A DNA stretch of 64,000 nt from Achromobacter sp. Root83 (GCF_001428845.1 NZ_LMIU01000003.1:104644-168643), one strand, 5' to 3'; shown: positions 25,361-34,950, counted from the first letter of the stretch. Numbers and translations: made by a program. Notes: generated by a model from the letters alone, not told the origin.

Positions 25361-26332
25361 CTATAAATCGGACAATGCATGGGCTGGCAGCAACGTGGGG
25401 ATGCCATGGCGCGTCTGGGTATCGGCTTCGCGCCGGGCGTTTTCACGATACGCCGCGCTCATGAAATCCAGAAGTTCTCTGACGGCGGGCAAGAGGCCGC
25501 GGCGGGAAGGGAACACGGCATGCACGCTGCCCGGTTCCGGTTGCCAAGGGGCTCCCACCGTCGATAGCGAGCCGGCGTCCAGTTCGTCGCGGATCATCAG
25601 CAGGGGCAGGGCGACGATGCCCACGCCTCGCAGGGCCGCCTGCTTGAGCGCCAGCATGTCGTCGGTCACCAGCCTGGGCGCGAAGGGCACGACCTGGCGG
25701 GCGTTGCCGGGCCCATGCAGCCGCCATTGGCATTCGCGCTGTTCCGTGCCCAGCGCCAGCGTAGGCTGCTGGGCGATACGCTGCAGATCGGCGGGATCGG
25801 AGAGGGATCGCGCCAGCGCGGGGCTGGCGACCAGGGCCTGGCAGCTCATGCCCAGGTGCTTCATGACCAGGTCGCTGCTTTCGATCGGGCCAAACCGCAC
25901 CCGTACCGCCAGATCGAACCCTTCGCGCAGCACGTCCACCGGACGGCTGTAACTCTTCAGGTAGACGTTCACCTTGGGGCACTTCTCCATGAAGCGCGCC
26001 ACCACATCGCCCAGAAAGTAATAGATCAGCGCGGGCGGGGCCGCAATGCGGATCGTGCCCTGCGGCTCGGCGTGCGTACGGTCGATGACCTCTTGCGCCG
26101 CTTCCGCGCCCGCCAGCATCGCCAGGCATTGATCGAAATATTCCTGGCCCAGTTCGGTCACGGCGAACGTGCGCGTGGAGCGCTGTATCAGGCGCACGCC
26201 CAGGCGCTCTTCCAGCAATGCGATGCGCCGGCTGAGCCGCGATTTGGGGATGTCCAGTGCCCGGCCGGCGGGTGCGAAGCCGCCGCTTTTGACCACCTGG
26301 ACAAAGTAGTAGAGATCATTCAAGTCGTGCAT
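25361..26332 (-). CDS. LysR-family transcriptional regulator
   Basis: A 323-residue regulator. The N-terminal helix-turn-helix is DLNDLYYFVQVVKSGGFAPAGRALDIPKSRLSRRIALLEERLG, written here only as landmarks: DLNDLYYFVQVV then SRLSRRIALLEERLG, about residues 3-48. A substrate-binding domain follows (VPFAPRLVTDDMLALKQAALRGVGIVALP in part). It sits between the isochorismatase-like gene and a divergent hydratase gene, either of which may be its target. Confidence 0.9.
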   Translation of the reverse strand: MHDLNDLYYFVQVVKSGGFAPAGRALDIPKSRLSRRIALLEERLGVRLIQRSTRTFAVTELGQEYFDQCLAMLAGAEAAQEVIDRTHAEPQGTIRIAAPPALIYYFLGDVVARFMEKCPKVNVYLKSYSRPVDVLREGFDLAVRVRFGPIESSDLVMKHLGMSCQALVASPALARSLSDPADLQRIAQQPTLALGTEQRECQWRLHGPGNARQVVPFAPRLVTDDMLALKQAALRGVGIVALPLLMIRDELDAGSLSTVGAPWQPEPGSVHAVFPSRRGLLPAVRELLDFMSAAYRENARREADTQTRHGIPTLLPAHALSDL

Positions 26333-26454
26333 GGACCGTCCGTGCTTGCGTCAATAGGCTTGTTGCGAGGAGGATATAACGCGCGCGGGCCCGGGCACGC
26401 GCTTTTTCCTCTACAGTCGTGCGCATCGAGTCCACGCGTTACGGAGACGCAGAC

Positions 26455-27273
26455 ATGTCCGCATTCGACCCGGAATCCCTCGCCCGCCAGGTGCTGGCCG
26501 CCCAGGACGGCGTCCACCCGCTCACGCCGTTCACCGCTCGATATCCGGGCTTCAGCCTGGAGGCGGCTTATGACGTGGCCGCGCGCGTCCGCCGGACGCG
26601 CGCCGGCGCCGGGGCCGTGCTCGCGGGGCGCAAGATCGGCTTTACCAATGCCGCGATGTGGGCCGCGCTGGGCGTGGATTTTCCGGTATGGGGCTCCATG
26701 TATGCGCACACGGTCGTCCATGTGGCTGAGGGCGAAGCCCGCTGCAGCCTGGGCGGCTACATGGAGCCGCGCATCGAGCCCGAAATCGTGCTGCGATTTC
26801 ACGCCGTGCCGCCAGCGACCAGCGACCTGGCAAAGATCCTGGCCTGCGTGGACGGCATCGCGCATGGCTTCGAACTGGTGCAATCCCATTTCCCGGCGTG
26901 GCAGTTCCAGGCCGCCGATACCGTGGCCGACGGGGCGTTGCACGGCGCGCTGTTCGTGGGTCCGTTCGAGGATCCCGCCCGGCTGGGGCCAGACCTGCAG
27001 GACAAGCTGGAGCGCTTCCGCATCGAACTGTCTTGCGACGGCGTCCGCCGCGAGACAGGCGGGGGCGCCAATGTGCTGGGCAGCCCGCTGGCAGCCATGG
27101 CGCACTTGCTGGGCGTGCTGGCGGACCGGCCCGCCGACGAAGCGTTTCAAGCGGGGGAACTGGTCACCACGGGCACCCTGACGCGCGCCTACCCCGTGCA
27201 TGCGGGCCAGACCTGGAGCACCGCGCTGGACGGCATCGGCTTGCCCGGCCTGCGGATCGCGTTCGAAGACTGA
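26455..27273 (+). CDS. 2-keto-4-pentenoate hydratase/oxalocrotonate decarboxylase-like protein
   Basis: A 272-residue member of the fumarylacetoacetase-related hydratase family (MhpD, DmpE/DmpH). Landmarks are GRKIGFTNAAMWAALGVD near residue 60, the metal-binding acidic cluster MEPRIEPEIVLRF near 102, and a DG-containing PVHAGQTWSTALDGIG near the end. Such enzymes add water to, or decarboxylate, products of meta-cleavage of catechols. No other meta-pathway gene is adjacent, so its pathway is open. The ATG at 26455 follows ACGGAGACG; it is divergent from the LysR gene. Confidence 0.82.
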   Translation: MSAFDPESLARQVLAAQDGVHPLTPFTARYPGFSLEAAYDVAARVRRTRAGAGAVLAGRKIGFTNAAMWAALGVDFPVWGSMYAHTVVHVAEGEARCSLGGYMEPRIEPEIVLRFHAVPPATSDLAKILACVDGIAHGFELVQSHFPAWQFQAADTVADGALHGALFVGPFEDPARLGPDLQDKLERFRIELSCDGVRRETGGGANVLGSPLAAMAHLLGVLADRPADEAFQAGELVTTGTLTRAYPVHAGQTWSTALDGIGLPGLRIAFED

Positions 27274-27310
27274 ACGGCAGCGCGCGTATCGCGTCTTTGC
27301 GACAGGCGCG

Positions 27311-28270
27311 TCAGGCCGCCAACGCGGTTTCGTCTTTCCATCGCTGCTTGTCGCGCAGGGGCGGCGCGCCGAACAGCCGGCTGTACTCGCGGCTGAACTG
27401 CGACGAGCTTTCATAGCCGACGGCGTGCGCCGCAAGCGCTACGCCGGCGTCGTCGGTAAGCATGAGCCGGCGCGCTTCCTGCAGGCGCAGATGCTTCTGG
27501 TACTGCAGGGGGCTCATGGCCGTGGCCTGCTTGAAATGATGGTGCAACGACGACACGCTCATGTGCACGTCGCGGGCGATCTCTTCCACGCGCAAGGGTT
27601 GCGCGTAGTTGTCGCGCAGGATGCGGATGGCCTTGGCCACGCGGTTGAGCTGGCTGTCCTGCAAGACCGTCTGCCGCAGCACGACGCCCTGGCCGTTCAT
27701 CAGTAGGCGGTACAGGAGTTCGCGCCGGATCATCGGCGCCAGGATGGGAATGTCGCGCGGCGTGTCCAGCAACCGCAACAGGCGCAGCACCACATCCAGC
27801 AGCGTGCCTCCCAGCGGATTCACGCACAGTGCGCGCGACGCTTCCGCGGGCAGCAGCGGCGGCAGGTTCTCGTCGCTGATCAGCTCGGTGATCTCTTCCA
27901 CGTTCAGGTCCAGCCGCAGGCCCAGATAGGGCAGGGTCGGGCTGGCGACCGACACCTTGGCCACCACCGGCAGATCCACCGACGAGATCAGGTAGTGGAA
28001 GGGGTCGTACTCGTACGTCTCGTCGCCGATGAACAGGCGCTTCGATCCTTGGGCAATGACGGCCAGCGCGGCTTTCTGCAAGCCCGGCTTCGCGCCGGTA
28101 GGCTGCGACAGGCGATGCAGGAACAGGCCTTCGATGGGCGTGTCCAGCGAACCCTCGAGGGTTCCGGTCATCCGTTCCAGCGTGCACAGCAGTTCTTGCC
28201 GCGCGGGCTCGTACGCGGTGTCCGGAACGGCGCTCGTGTCATTGCCGGAATGGGCACGTGTCAGGGGCAT
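27311..28270 (-). CDS. AraC-family transcriptional regulator
   Basis: A 319-residue regulator with an N-terminal AraC_N-type domain (EGLFLHRLSQPTGAKPG, LISSVDLPVVAKV) and two C-terminal helix-turn-helix units (VEEIARDVHMSVSSLHHHFK and AAHAVGYESSSQFSREYSRLFG). It is divergent from an aldo/keto reductase gene, a pairing commonly seen for this subgroup, whose members often control the neighbouring reductase. Confidence 0.9.
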   Translation of the reverse strand: MPLTRAHSGNDTSAVPDTAYEPARQELLCTLERMTGTLEGSLDTPIEGLFLHRLSQPTGAKPGLQKAALAVIAQGSKRLFIGDETYEYDPFHYLISSVDLPVVAKVSVASPTLPYLGLRLDLNVEEITELISDENLPPLLPAEASRALCVNPLGGTLLDVVLRLLRLLDTPRDIPILAPMIRRELLYRLLMNGQGVVLRQTVLQDSQLNRVAKAIRILRDNYAQPLRVEEIARDVHMSVSSLHHHFKQATAMSPLQYQKHLRLQEARRLMLTDDAGVALAAHAVGYESSSQFSREYSRLFGAPPLRDKQRWKDETALAA

Positions 28271-28591
28271 CGGGGTTCCCGGTGGCGCGCCGCCTCGCGG
28301 GCGGGTAGCCGTGGGGGCAGCGGAGGATTAGGTGGTTGCCAGTGTATCCCTGGAAGCAGCCGTCTTGCAGGGCGAAACCCAGGTGTGGAGGAATGGGCAG
28401 AAAATCCGGAGGATTGAGCTCGCGCCCGCGGATTGGCGCCCGCGCCAGAGAATCAGGCAAAAAAAGGGCAGGATCGAGCAGCGCGCGCGCCGGGCCCCGG
28501 ACGCATACTGTGTCCACGCCGGCGGGCTGCCGCAGCGGCGTCCCACTCCGGGGACCCAGCGCGCCCGCCAAGCCCTTGAAGGAGTGCAATC
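28271..28591. other. Intergenic region between AraC regulator and aldo/keto reductase
   Basis: About 320 GC-rich bases separate the divergent genes. I see the ribosome site AAGGAG just before 28592 but no convincing promoter, operator repeat or small gene. Confidence 0.5.
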
Positions 28592-29638
28592 ATGCGATAC
28601 AAGAAATTCGGAAGCACCGGTCTGTTCGTCTCGGAGCTGTGCCTGGGCACCATGACCTTCGGCGGCGAAGGCGAACTCTGGAGCAAGATCGGCAATCTCC
28701 AGCAGGAAGACGCCAACCGGCTGGTCGGAAGGGCCCTGGACGCCGGGGTCAATTTCATCGACACGGCGGACGTGTATTCCGAAGGCCGTTCGGAAGTCAT
28801 CACGGGCCAGGCGCTGCGCGACCTGAAGATCGCACGGGACGAGGTGGTCGTCGCGACCAAGGTATTCGGCCAGACCGGCCCCGGCGCGAACGCCCGGGGC
28901 AACTCGCGCTTTCACATCATCGACAGCGTCAAGAAGAGCCTGTCGCGCTTGCAGCTCGATCATATCGACCTCTATCAGATCCACGGCTTCGACCCGGCGA
29001 CACCCGTGGAGGAAACGGTGCGGGCGCTGGATAACCTGGTGCAGCATGGCCACGTGCGCTATGTGGGCGTGTCCAACTGGGCGGCCTGGCAGATCATGAA
29101 GGCGCTTGGCATCGCTGAACGGCTGGGGCTGGCGCGCTTCGAGTCGCTGCAGGCGTACTACACGATCGCGGGCCGGGACCTGGAGCGGGAACTGGTGCCC
29201 ATGCTGCAAAGCGAGGGCGTCGGGCTGATGGTCTGGAGCCCCCTGGCAGGCGGCCTGCTCAGCGGCAAGTACGGCCGCGACGGCCAGGCCGAGGCCGGCA
29301 GCCGCCGCGCCGCGTTCGACTTCCCGCCGGTGGACCGGGACCGCGCCTACGACAGCATCGACGCCTTGAGGCTGGTGGCGGACGCGCGCGGCGTGTCGGT
29401 GGCGCAGGTGGCGCTGGCCTGGCTGCTGCACCAGCGGGTGGTGACCAGCGTCATCATCGGCGCGAAGCGCGTGGACCAGCTTGACGACAACCTGGCCGCT
29501 ACAAGCATCAAGCTGACGCAGGACGAGCTGGCGGCGCTCGACCAGGTCAGCGCGCTCCCGCCGGAATATCCGGGCTGGATGCATGAGCGCCAGGGCGAGT
29601 ACCGGCGCCAGCAACTGAGCGGGTCCGGGGCGGTCTAG
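28592..29638 (+). CDS. Aldo/keto reductase
   Basis: A 348-residue NADPH-dependent oxidoreductase of the (beta/alpha)8 family. The catalytic Asp and Tyr are in FIDTADVYSEGRSEV, the Lys in VVVATKVFG and the His in LYQIHGFD. It resembles the YajO/Tas-type group acting on a broad range of aldehydes and ketones. A clear AAGGAG ribosome site precedes the start. It is divergent from an AraC gene, its likely regulator. Confidence 0.92.
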   Translation: MRYKKFGSTGLFVSELCLGTMTFGGEGELWSKIGNLQQEDANRLVGRALDAGVNFIDTADVYSEGRSEVITGQALRDLKIARDEVVVATKVFGQTGPGANARGNSRFHIIDSVKKSLSRLQLDHIDLYQIHGFDPATPVEETVRALDNLVQHGHVRYVGVSNWAAWQIMKALGIAERLGLARFESLQAYYTIAGRDLERELVPMLQSEGVGLMVWSPLAGGLLSGKYGRDGQAEAGSRRAAFDFPPVDRDRAYDSIDALRLVADARGVSVAQVALAWLLHQRVVTSVIIGAKRVDQLDDNLAATSIKLTQDELAALDQVSALPPEYPGWMHERQGEYRRQQLSGSGAV

Positions 29639-29751
29639 CCCTGCCGCGATCCTCGGCGGCGGGCATCGGCCATCTTAGTCGGCCATCTTATCGCGGTGGT
29701 CCGGCCCGCCCGCTAGTAGAATCGCAGCAGCCCCAACCTTGAAGATTCCAC

Positions 29752-30981
29752 ATGAGCCTAGGCTTTACCCCCGGCGAACTGGGCGCCCTGCGTGAGCATG
29801 GCATTGCCCTGTTCGCGGACCGCGTGCTGATCAGCGTGCAGCCCCCCTTGTCCGATGCCCGCATCGCCGAGATCGAAGCGGCTTGCGAGGGCCCTTTGCC
29901 GCAAGCCTTGCTCGACCTGTGGCGCCTGACCGCGGGCGGCGAGCTGGCGTATGACCTGCGCGCGCGGATGGACGGCAACGAAGAAGCCCTGAGCTGGACC
30001 GAGCTCTTCTACGACGGCAGCGATCAATATCGCGACCTGCAAGGCTGGATCGAACACGAGCAGGAGTGCGCGCAAGAGGCGGCCGCCGAAGACGGCGGCG
30101 TCTGGAACGGCAAGCTGCGCTACCTGCCGATAGGCGGCTTCGAATACTGCGACCGCATCTATGTGGCGATGGAACCAGGCCCGCGCGCCGGCAGCGTCGT
30201 CGCGTGGAAGCAAGGCCTGCCGGGCTGGACGCACGCCTTGCAGCAGGACGGCATCGCGACCATCGCGCCGGACCTCTACAGCGCATTCGCGGCGCTCTCC
30301 CTGGAGACCGACCCCAACGAAGACGAGGACAGCCCGGGCGTGCGCGTGCTGGAGTATCTGGACGAACGCGTGTCGGATCACGGCATGCCACAAGCCCTGG
30401 CGGACAGGCTAGCCGCGTTCTATCGGCGCGCCCTGGTGGATTGGCGCGGCCCGCTGGAGGCCGGGACGCTGGCCGATTCGCCCCGCCTGGCTGGCCTGGC
30501 GCTGCAACATGCGCTGGCCAAGGACGATGCCGCGCTGGTCCGCCTGCTGGCGGCGCAGGGCGTGCGCTTTGACGTTGCGCTGCGCGGCAGCGCCCAGCCC
30601 GTGGAGATCGCTCTGATGCAGCACGCCTATGCCGCGGCCGAGGCTCTGCTGGACGCCGGCGCGCCGGTCAGCGCCACGGCGATCCACCGGTTCGACCGCA
30701 AGCCCTCGCCGGAACTGGTTCAGCGGCTGCTGGAACGGGGCGCGGTCGGCGATGCGCTGGGCGTGGCGCGCTGCGCCGCCTGCGGTTCGCCGGAAGCCGC
30801 GCGCCTGGTGGCCCAAGCATGCGGCGACGGTATCGCCGAGGCGTACGCGGAAGTTCGGGATTCGATGGCCGGCAGTTACCAGGAAGACCTGCGGCGCGTG
30901 CGCGCGGGCAAGCTGAGCCACTACCTTGGCGCGGACGGCCTGGCTGAAAGAGTTTTCAACCTGCGGGAGTTTTCACTGTGA
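29752..30981 (+). CDS. SMI1/KNR4-like protein with C-terminal repeats
   Basis: A 409-residue cytosolic protein. Residues 25-190 resemble the SMI1/KNR4 fold (IEAACEGPLPQALLDLWRLTAGGEL, then LPIGGFEYCDRIYV and GPRAGSVVAWKQG), a fold often used by immunity proteins against polymorphic toxins and in some regulators. The C-terminal half (about 250-390) has ankyrin-like helix pairs (ALLDAGAPVSATAIHRF, LLERGAVGDALGVARC). Its stop overlaps the GTG start of the next gene. No toxin gene is adjacent, so an immunity role is only a possibility. Confidence 0.7.
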   Translation: MSLGFTPGELGALREHGIALFADRVLISVQPPLSDARIAEIEAACEGPLPQALLDLWRLTAGGELAYDLRARMDGNEEALSWTELFYDGSDQYRDLQGWIEHEQECAQEAAAEDGGVWNGKLRYLPIGGFEYCDRIYVAMEPGPRAGSVVAWKQGLPGWTHALQQDGIATIAPDLYSAFAALSLETDPNEDEDSPGVRVLEYLDERVSDHGMPQALADRLAAFYRRALVDWRGPLEAGTLADSPRLAGLALQHALAKDDAALVRLLAAQGVRFDVALRGSAQPVEIALMQHAYAAAEALLDAGAPVSATAIHRFDRKPSPELVQRLLERGAVGDALGVARCAACGSPEAARLVAQACGDGIAEAYAEVRDSMAGSYQEDLRRVRAGKLSHYLGADGLAERVFNLREFSL

Positions 30982-31664
30982 GACCTATTACCTTCGCGTC
31001 GGCGCTGCTGTTTGCGTTGTGCGGTTCGGCGGCCCTGGCGGCCGGCAAGCCCTCGTTCGACTGCGCCCGGGCCCGGACGAATGTCGAAAAGGCGATCTGC
31101 GCGGACGGCGCGTTGGCCGCACAGGACGCCAGCATCGCCAAGAATTTCGGCAAGGCACGAAAGGCGTTCGATGCGGCGACGGCCAAGGCGCTGACGCAGG
31201 ACCAGCGCTATTTCGTGCAGGTGAGGGATGACGCCTATGCCGCCGCCTCCGATGGCGGGACGCCGGGCAAGGAACTGGCCGACCGCCTGAAGTACCGGGA
31301 TGCCTTCCTGGCGTCCCTGGCGCTCAAGCCGCGGCAGGGCTTCGAAGGGGTCTGGGAAAACCTGGCTGGCGGGTTCTCGGTCAAGAAGCAGGCCGACGGC
31401 AGCCTGGTGTTCGACGGGTCCGCCGCGCACCCGCAGAACGGACGTTGGGTGTGCGATGTCCAGGGCATCGGCACCGTCAAGGGCGATACGCTGGTGGTCC
31501 AGACCTCGGACGCCGAAGGCTGGATCCTGACGCTGGTCCGCAAGGGGGCAGGCGTGGAACTGTCCGAAAGCCCGCCGTCCGGGGCCGCGAACAGCGCCGG
31601 ACGGCCGTATTGCGGGCTCAACGGGGGCTTGGTCGGTGCGTACTTTCCCGTTGCCAAGCCTTGA
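30978..31664 (+). CDS. Secreted LprI/DUF1311-like protein
   Basis: A 228-residue protein with signal peptide (cleavage near SAALAAG). Residues 26-90 match the LprI-like N-terminal domain (SFDCARARTNVEKAICAD, then AKALTQDQRYFVQVRDDAY), a small cysteine-paired domain found in putative lysozyme inhibitors. The C-terminal part (GFEGVWENLAGGFSV) is a separate beta-rich domain. The start is GTG, overlapping the upstream SMI1-like gene as GTGA, so the two are translationally coupled. Confidence 0.8.
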   Translation: MRPITFASALLFALCGSAALAAGKPSFDCARARTNVEKAICADGALAAQDASIAKNFGKARKAFDAATAKALTQDQRYFVQVRDDAYAAASDGGTPGKELADRLKYRDAFLASLALKPRQGFEGVWENLAGGFSVKKQADGSLVFDGSAAHPQNGRWVCDVQGIGTVKGDTLVVQTSDAEGWILTLVRKGAGVELSESPPSGAANSAGRPYCGLNGGLVGAYFPVAKP

Positions 31665-31737
31665 TCGACCCGGGTAGGCCGCGGCTAGAATGGCACTTGC
31701 ATCGCAATGAGTACGGTCTTGTTTTGAAAGGACAAGC

Positions 31738-32496
31738 GTGGCCATTCCGTATCTGCGCAGGCTGACCGCCGTCAGCCGCAGCCCGCAAGCCAACCGGCAT
31801 CTTGCCTACCTTCTGACCTTCACCGCCGGCGCGGTCAACGCCGGCGGCTTCCTGGCTGTCCAGCAGTACACCTCGCACATGTCGGGCATCGTGTCGATGA
31901 TGGCCGACCACATGGCGCTGGGCGGGGTGGTGGTGGTGCTGCAGGGCCTGGCCGCGCTGCTGTCCTTCATGGCGGGCGCGGCCAGTTCGGCCTTCCTGAT
32001 CAATTTCGGGCGCCGGTCCCGGCTGGCCAGCGAGTACGCCTTGCCGCTCCTGCTGGAGGCGGTGCTCCTGCTGGGCTTTGGCCTTCTGGGCGCCAACCTG
32101 GAAACGCTGCGCTGGTTCTACGTGCCCGGCACCGTCATGCTGCTGTGCTACATCATGGGCCTGCAGAACGCGATGATCACCAAGGTTTCCCGGTCCGAGA
32201 TCCGCACGACCCACGTGACGGGCATGGTGACCGATATCGGCATCGAATTCGGCAAACTTTTCTACTGGAACCTGGCCAAGGGCGAAGCCCAGGCCATGCC
32301 GCCCGTGCTGGCCGACCGCGGCAAGCTGATCGTGCTGAGCGTGATGGTCAGCTTGTTCTTCGTGGGCGGCGTGACGGGCGCCTACTCGTTCTTCAACTTC
32401 GGTTTTGGATCGACCTGGCCGCTTGCGCTGCTGCTGATGCTGCTTGCCGCGGTGCCGATCGCGGACGATATTCGCAGCTTCATGCAACGCGCCTAG
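31738..32496 (+). CDS. YoaK/DUF1275-family membrane protein
   Basis: A 252-residue inner-membrane protein with about six hydrophobic segments. HLAYLLTFTAGAVNAGGFLAVQQYTSHMSG and GLQNAMITKVSRSEIRTTHVTGMVTDIG are characteristic of the YoaK family; written as landmarks GAVNAGGFLAVQQYTSHMSG and TTHVTGMVTDIG. Function is unknown. GTG at 31738 after AAAGGACAAGC is the probable start. It overlaps the end of the convergent gene by four bases. Confidence 0.88.
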   Translation: MAIPYLRRLTAVSRSPQANRHLAYLLTFTAGAVNAGGFLAVQQYTSHMSGIVSMMADHMALGGVVVVLQGLAALLSFMAGAASSAFLINFGRRSRLASEYALPLLLEAVLLLGFGLLGANLETLRWFYVPGTVMLLCYIMGLQNAMITKVSRSEIRTTHVTGMVTDIGIEFGKLFYWNLAKGEAQAMPPVLADRGKLIVLSVMVSLFFVGGVTGAYSFFNFGFGSTWPLALLLMLLAAVPIADDIRSFMQRA

Positions 32497-33257
32497 CTCG
32501 CCGGCCGTTTGAGCTTGGCGGCCGTGGAGCGGCCCAGGAAAACCTGCAGCGCCGCCAGCGTTTCGTAGTGCAGCCGCTCCAGGCGGGCGTCCTTAGCGGG
32601 ATCGGTGATGGCGTAGCCCTTGGCATCCAGCGGGTAGGATTCCCCAAGCAGCCGCGCCATGTCGATCTGGTAATAGCTGGCGTTGCCGTAGGGGCGCTTT
32701 CCGTCGATGTACGGCATGGGCCAGAAGCGTTCGCCTTCACGTAGAACGGCCTGCAGCGCATGTTCATCCACTTCGCGCCAGATGGCTGCGCGCAACAGGA
32801 TCAGGTGTTCCTTGCGCAGGTTGAACATGCCCTGCGCATCCACGCCGCTTTCCGGAAAGTCGAACGCCTCTTTCATTTCCGGCGGCACGGCATAGCGACC
32901 GGGCGGCAACCTGCCGAGGGTCTGCACATAGCGCGGGATCAGGCGGCATACTTCGGCCAGCCGCCGGACGGCCAGCGTGTCGTCGGCGGTCTTCAAGGCG
33001 CCGCGCACGACGGCCAGGGTATCGGCTCCGCCCAGCAGCGGCTGCTCGAAGTCGACGGCGGGCGCGCCGGACTCGACCGGCATCCACTGCACGCGCAACA
33101 GGCGCACCAGGGCCGCGTGTTGCGCGCCGTACGGCAGGCCATCTTGCGGGGCCGCGAACACCCGGCGGATGATGGCGTCGCGGCCAGGCGCCGCCAGGGC
33201 GCGCCATGGCAAGGCGACAAGGCTGCCAAGGGTCAATAACAGGGTTCGGCGTATCAA
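32493..33257 (-). CDS. Exported protein of unknown function
   Basis: A 254-residue protein with a signal peptide (MIRRTLLLTLGSLVALPWRALA). The mature part is mainly helical (LAEVCRLIPRYVQTLGRLPPG, FNLRKEHLILLRAAIWREVDE, YYQIDMARLLGESYP). I do not recognise a family. The downstream end overlaps the YoaK-family gene on the other strand, and a broken TPR gene lies just upstream in the same direction. Confidence 0.65.
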   Translation of the reverse strand: MIRRTLLLTLGSLVALPWRALAAPGRDAIIRRVFAAPQDGLPYGAQHAALVRLLRVQWMPVESGAPAVDFEQPLLGGADTLAVVRGALKTADDTLAVRRLAEVCRLIPRYVQTLGRLPPGRYAVPPEMKEAFDFPESGVDAQGMFNLRKEHLILLRAAIWREVDEHALQAVLREGERFWPMPYIDGKRPYGNASYYQIDMARLLGESYPLDAKGYAITDPAKDARLERLHYETLAALQVFLGRSTAAKLKRPAS

Positions 33258-33279
33258 GGGGGCTCCGGGCGCACAGGCC

Positions 33280-34014
33280 TTATCGCGGCATGCTTGCCAA
33301 CTGGGTTTCGGTGTAGGCGTATCCGGGCTGCACGCGGAGGGCGGCCTCGTAGGATAGGCGGGCGTCGTCCAATCGTCCGAGCCGGCGTTGCAGATTGCCC
33401 AGATTCGTCAGGATGAGCGCGCTGGCCGGCTTGGCGCGCACCGCCTTTGCATAAGCGTCCAGCGCTTCGGCTTCGCGGTCCATCGCGTCCAGCTAGGAAG
33501 CCTGCAGGTTGTAGCCGATGCTCCAGTCGGGAAATCTGGCCGTCAGCGCTCGCGTGGTCGCCAGCGCGTTGGGCATGTCGGACCGCTCGGCCTGGGCGCC
33601 CGCCTTGTTGATGTACGCCCATTTGTTGCCGGGATCCAGCGCGATGGACTGGCCGAACAGATCGAGCGCGGCGGCCATATTGCCCTGCTGGCCTTGAAGC
33701 TTGCCCAGGAACAGCTTGACGTCGGCATTGCCGGGTTCCTGTCTTGCCATGTTTTCGGCCAGGCGCCGCGCTTCGTCGCGGTTACCGGCGCGCAGTGCCG
33801 CCGACACTTGCGAGTTCAGCGCCTGCATGGCGGGAGGCCATTTCTGGATACGCGTGCGCAGTGCGTCGCTTTCCGCCTGCAGCGCCGCCTGATAGGCGTG
33901 GTCCAGTTGCGCGGCGTCCTGCGCGTGCGCCGCCGGACCTGCCAGGGCGGCCGCCAGCAGCAAGAAAGACAGGCGGGTTCGAAGTGTTGCGAGCATGTTG
34001 GCGGGCCAGGGCAT
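33280..34014 (-). pseudogene. Exported TPR protein gene interrupted by an in-frame TAG
   Basis: One continuous reading frame of 245 codons with a single amber codon at 33495-33493 (minus strand). The first part (174 codons) has a signal peptide (LSFLLLAAALAGPAAHAQDA) and TPR repeats (AAALDLFGQSIALDPGNKWAYI). The part after the stop continues the same frame with two more repeats (EALDAYAKAVRAKPASALIL and DDARLSYEAALRVQPGYAY). A true start at 33996 is also possible. A point mutation or a sequence error is more likely than recoding. Confidence 0.75.
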
Positions 34015-34240
34015 TGCGGGCCTCTACGATACCGGAACCTTCGTGGATAACAGGGCCCGGCGCGGCGCCCGGGCGTCATCCGCGGGCGGGCACTACAATG
34101 CCCCGAACCGGCTTTGAGCGCGATCAAGCATCGTGGGAGCCGCCCCGGCTACGCTGGGGGCGCGAAGGCGGCGGCCCCGGTATGGGTGCGAATCGCCGCG
34201 ATGAAGATGCGACACGATTCATAGGAGGAGCAGACAAGAC

Positions 34241-34900
34241 ATGGACGCGGAATTCTGGTTGGAACGGTGGCGCGACGGGCGCACGCATTTTCATCAAACG
34301 CGGGTGACGCCGCTCTTGCAGAAGTATTGGCCGACGCTGGCCGTGCCGGCGGGCGGCAAGGTGCTGGTGCCGCTGTGCGGCAAGTCGCTGGACATGGTCT
34401 GGCTGGCGGCGCAGGGCCATCCGGTGCTGGGCGCCGAGCTGTCGCAGCTGGCGGTGGAGCAGTTTTTCGCCGAGAACGAGCTGCGGCCCGTCACGCACGA
34501 ATCCCCTTATGGCAAGCACTACGTGGCGGGCAACATCGAGATCGTCTGCGGCGACATCTTCAAGCTGGATGCGCAGGTGCTGTCGCATTGCGTCGGCGTG
34601 TACGACCGCGCGGCACTGGTGGCGCTGCCCGACGGCATGCGCGCCGACTACGTGCGCCACGTCTTTGGGCAGTTGTCACCGGCTTACCGGGGCCTGCTCA
34701 TCACCCTGGACTATCCCCAGGAAGAGATGGCCGGGCCGCCGTTTTCGGTGGTGGATGCCGAGGTGCAGGCGATCTTCACCGGCGTATCGCCCGCGACGAT
34801 CATCGACCGGCGGGACATCCTGGATAAAGAGCCCAAGTTCCAGGGCGCGGGCGTGAGCCGGCTGGACACGGTGGTCTACCGCCTGGGCGTCCAACGCTGA
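34241..34900 (+). CDS. tpm: Thiopurine S-methyltransferase
   Basis: A 219-residue S-adenosylmethionine-dependent methyltransferase of the TPMT family. The start [19 protein letters not shown] and the SAM-binding stretch [20 protein letters not shown] are diagnostic; [13 protein letters not shown] is a further family mark. In bacteria these enzymes methylate thiopurines, selenium and tellurium compounds and give some tellurite resistance. GGAGGAG lies about 12 bases before the ATG, and a strong terminator follows. Confidence 0.95.
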   Translation: MDAEFWLERWRDGRTHFHQTRVTPLLQKYWPTLAVPAGGKVLVPLCGKSLDMVWLAAQGHPVLGAELSQLAVEQFFAENELRPVTHESPYGKHYVAGNIEIVCGDIFKLDAQVLSHCVGVYDRAALVALPDGMRADYVRHVFGQLSPAYRGLLITLDYPQEEMAGPPFSVVDAEVQAIFTGVSPATIIDRRDILDKEPKFQGAGVSRLDTVVYRLGVQR

Positions 34901-34918
34901 CTTCGGTTCCCGCGAAAT

Positions 34919-34949
34919 AAAGGCCCGTTCGGATTCGGACGGGCCTTTT
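34919..34949 (+). terminator. Terminator between tpm and the catabolic island
   Basis: AAAGGCCCGT (34919-34928) and ACGGGCCTTT (34939-34948) form a 10-base stem with a ten-base loop; the left arm gives a short T-run on the minus strand too, so it can end both tpm and the leftward operon. Confidence 0.8.
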
Positions 34950-34950
34950 G

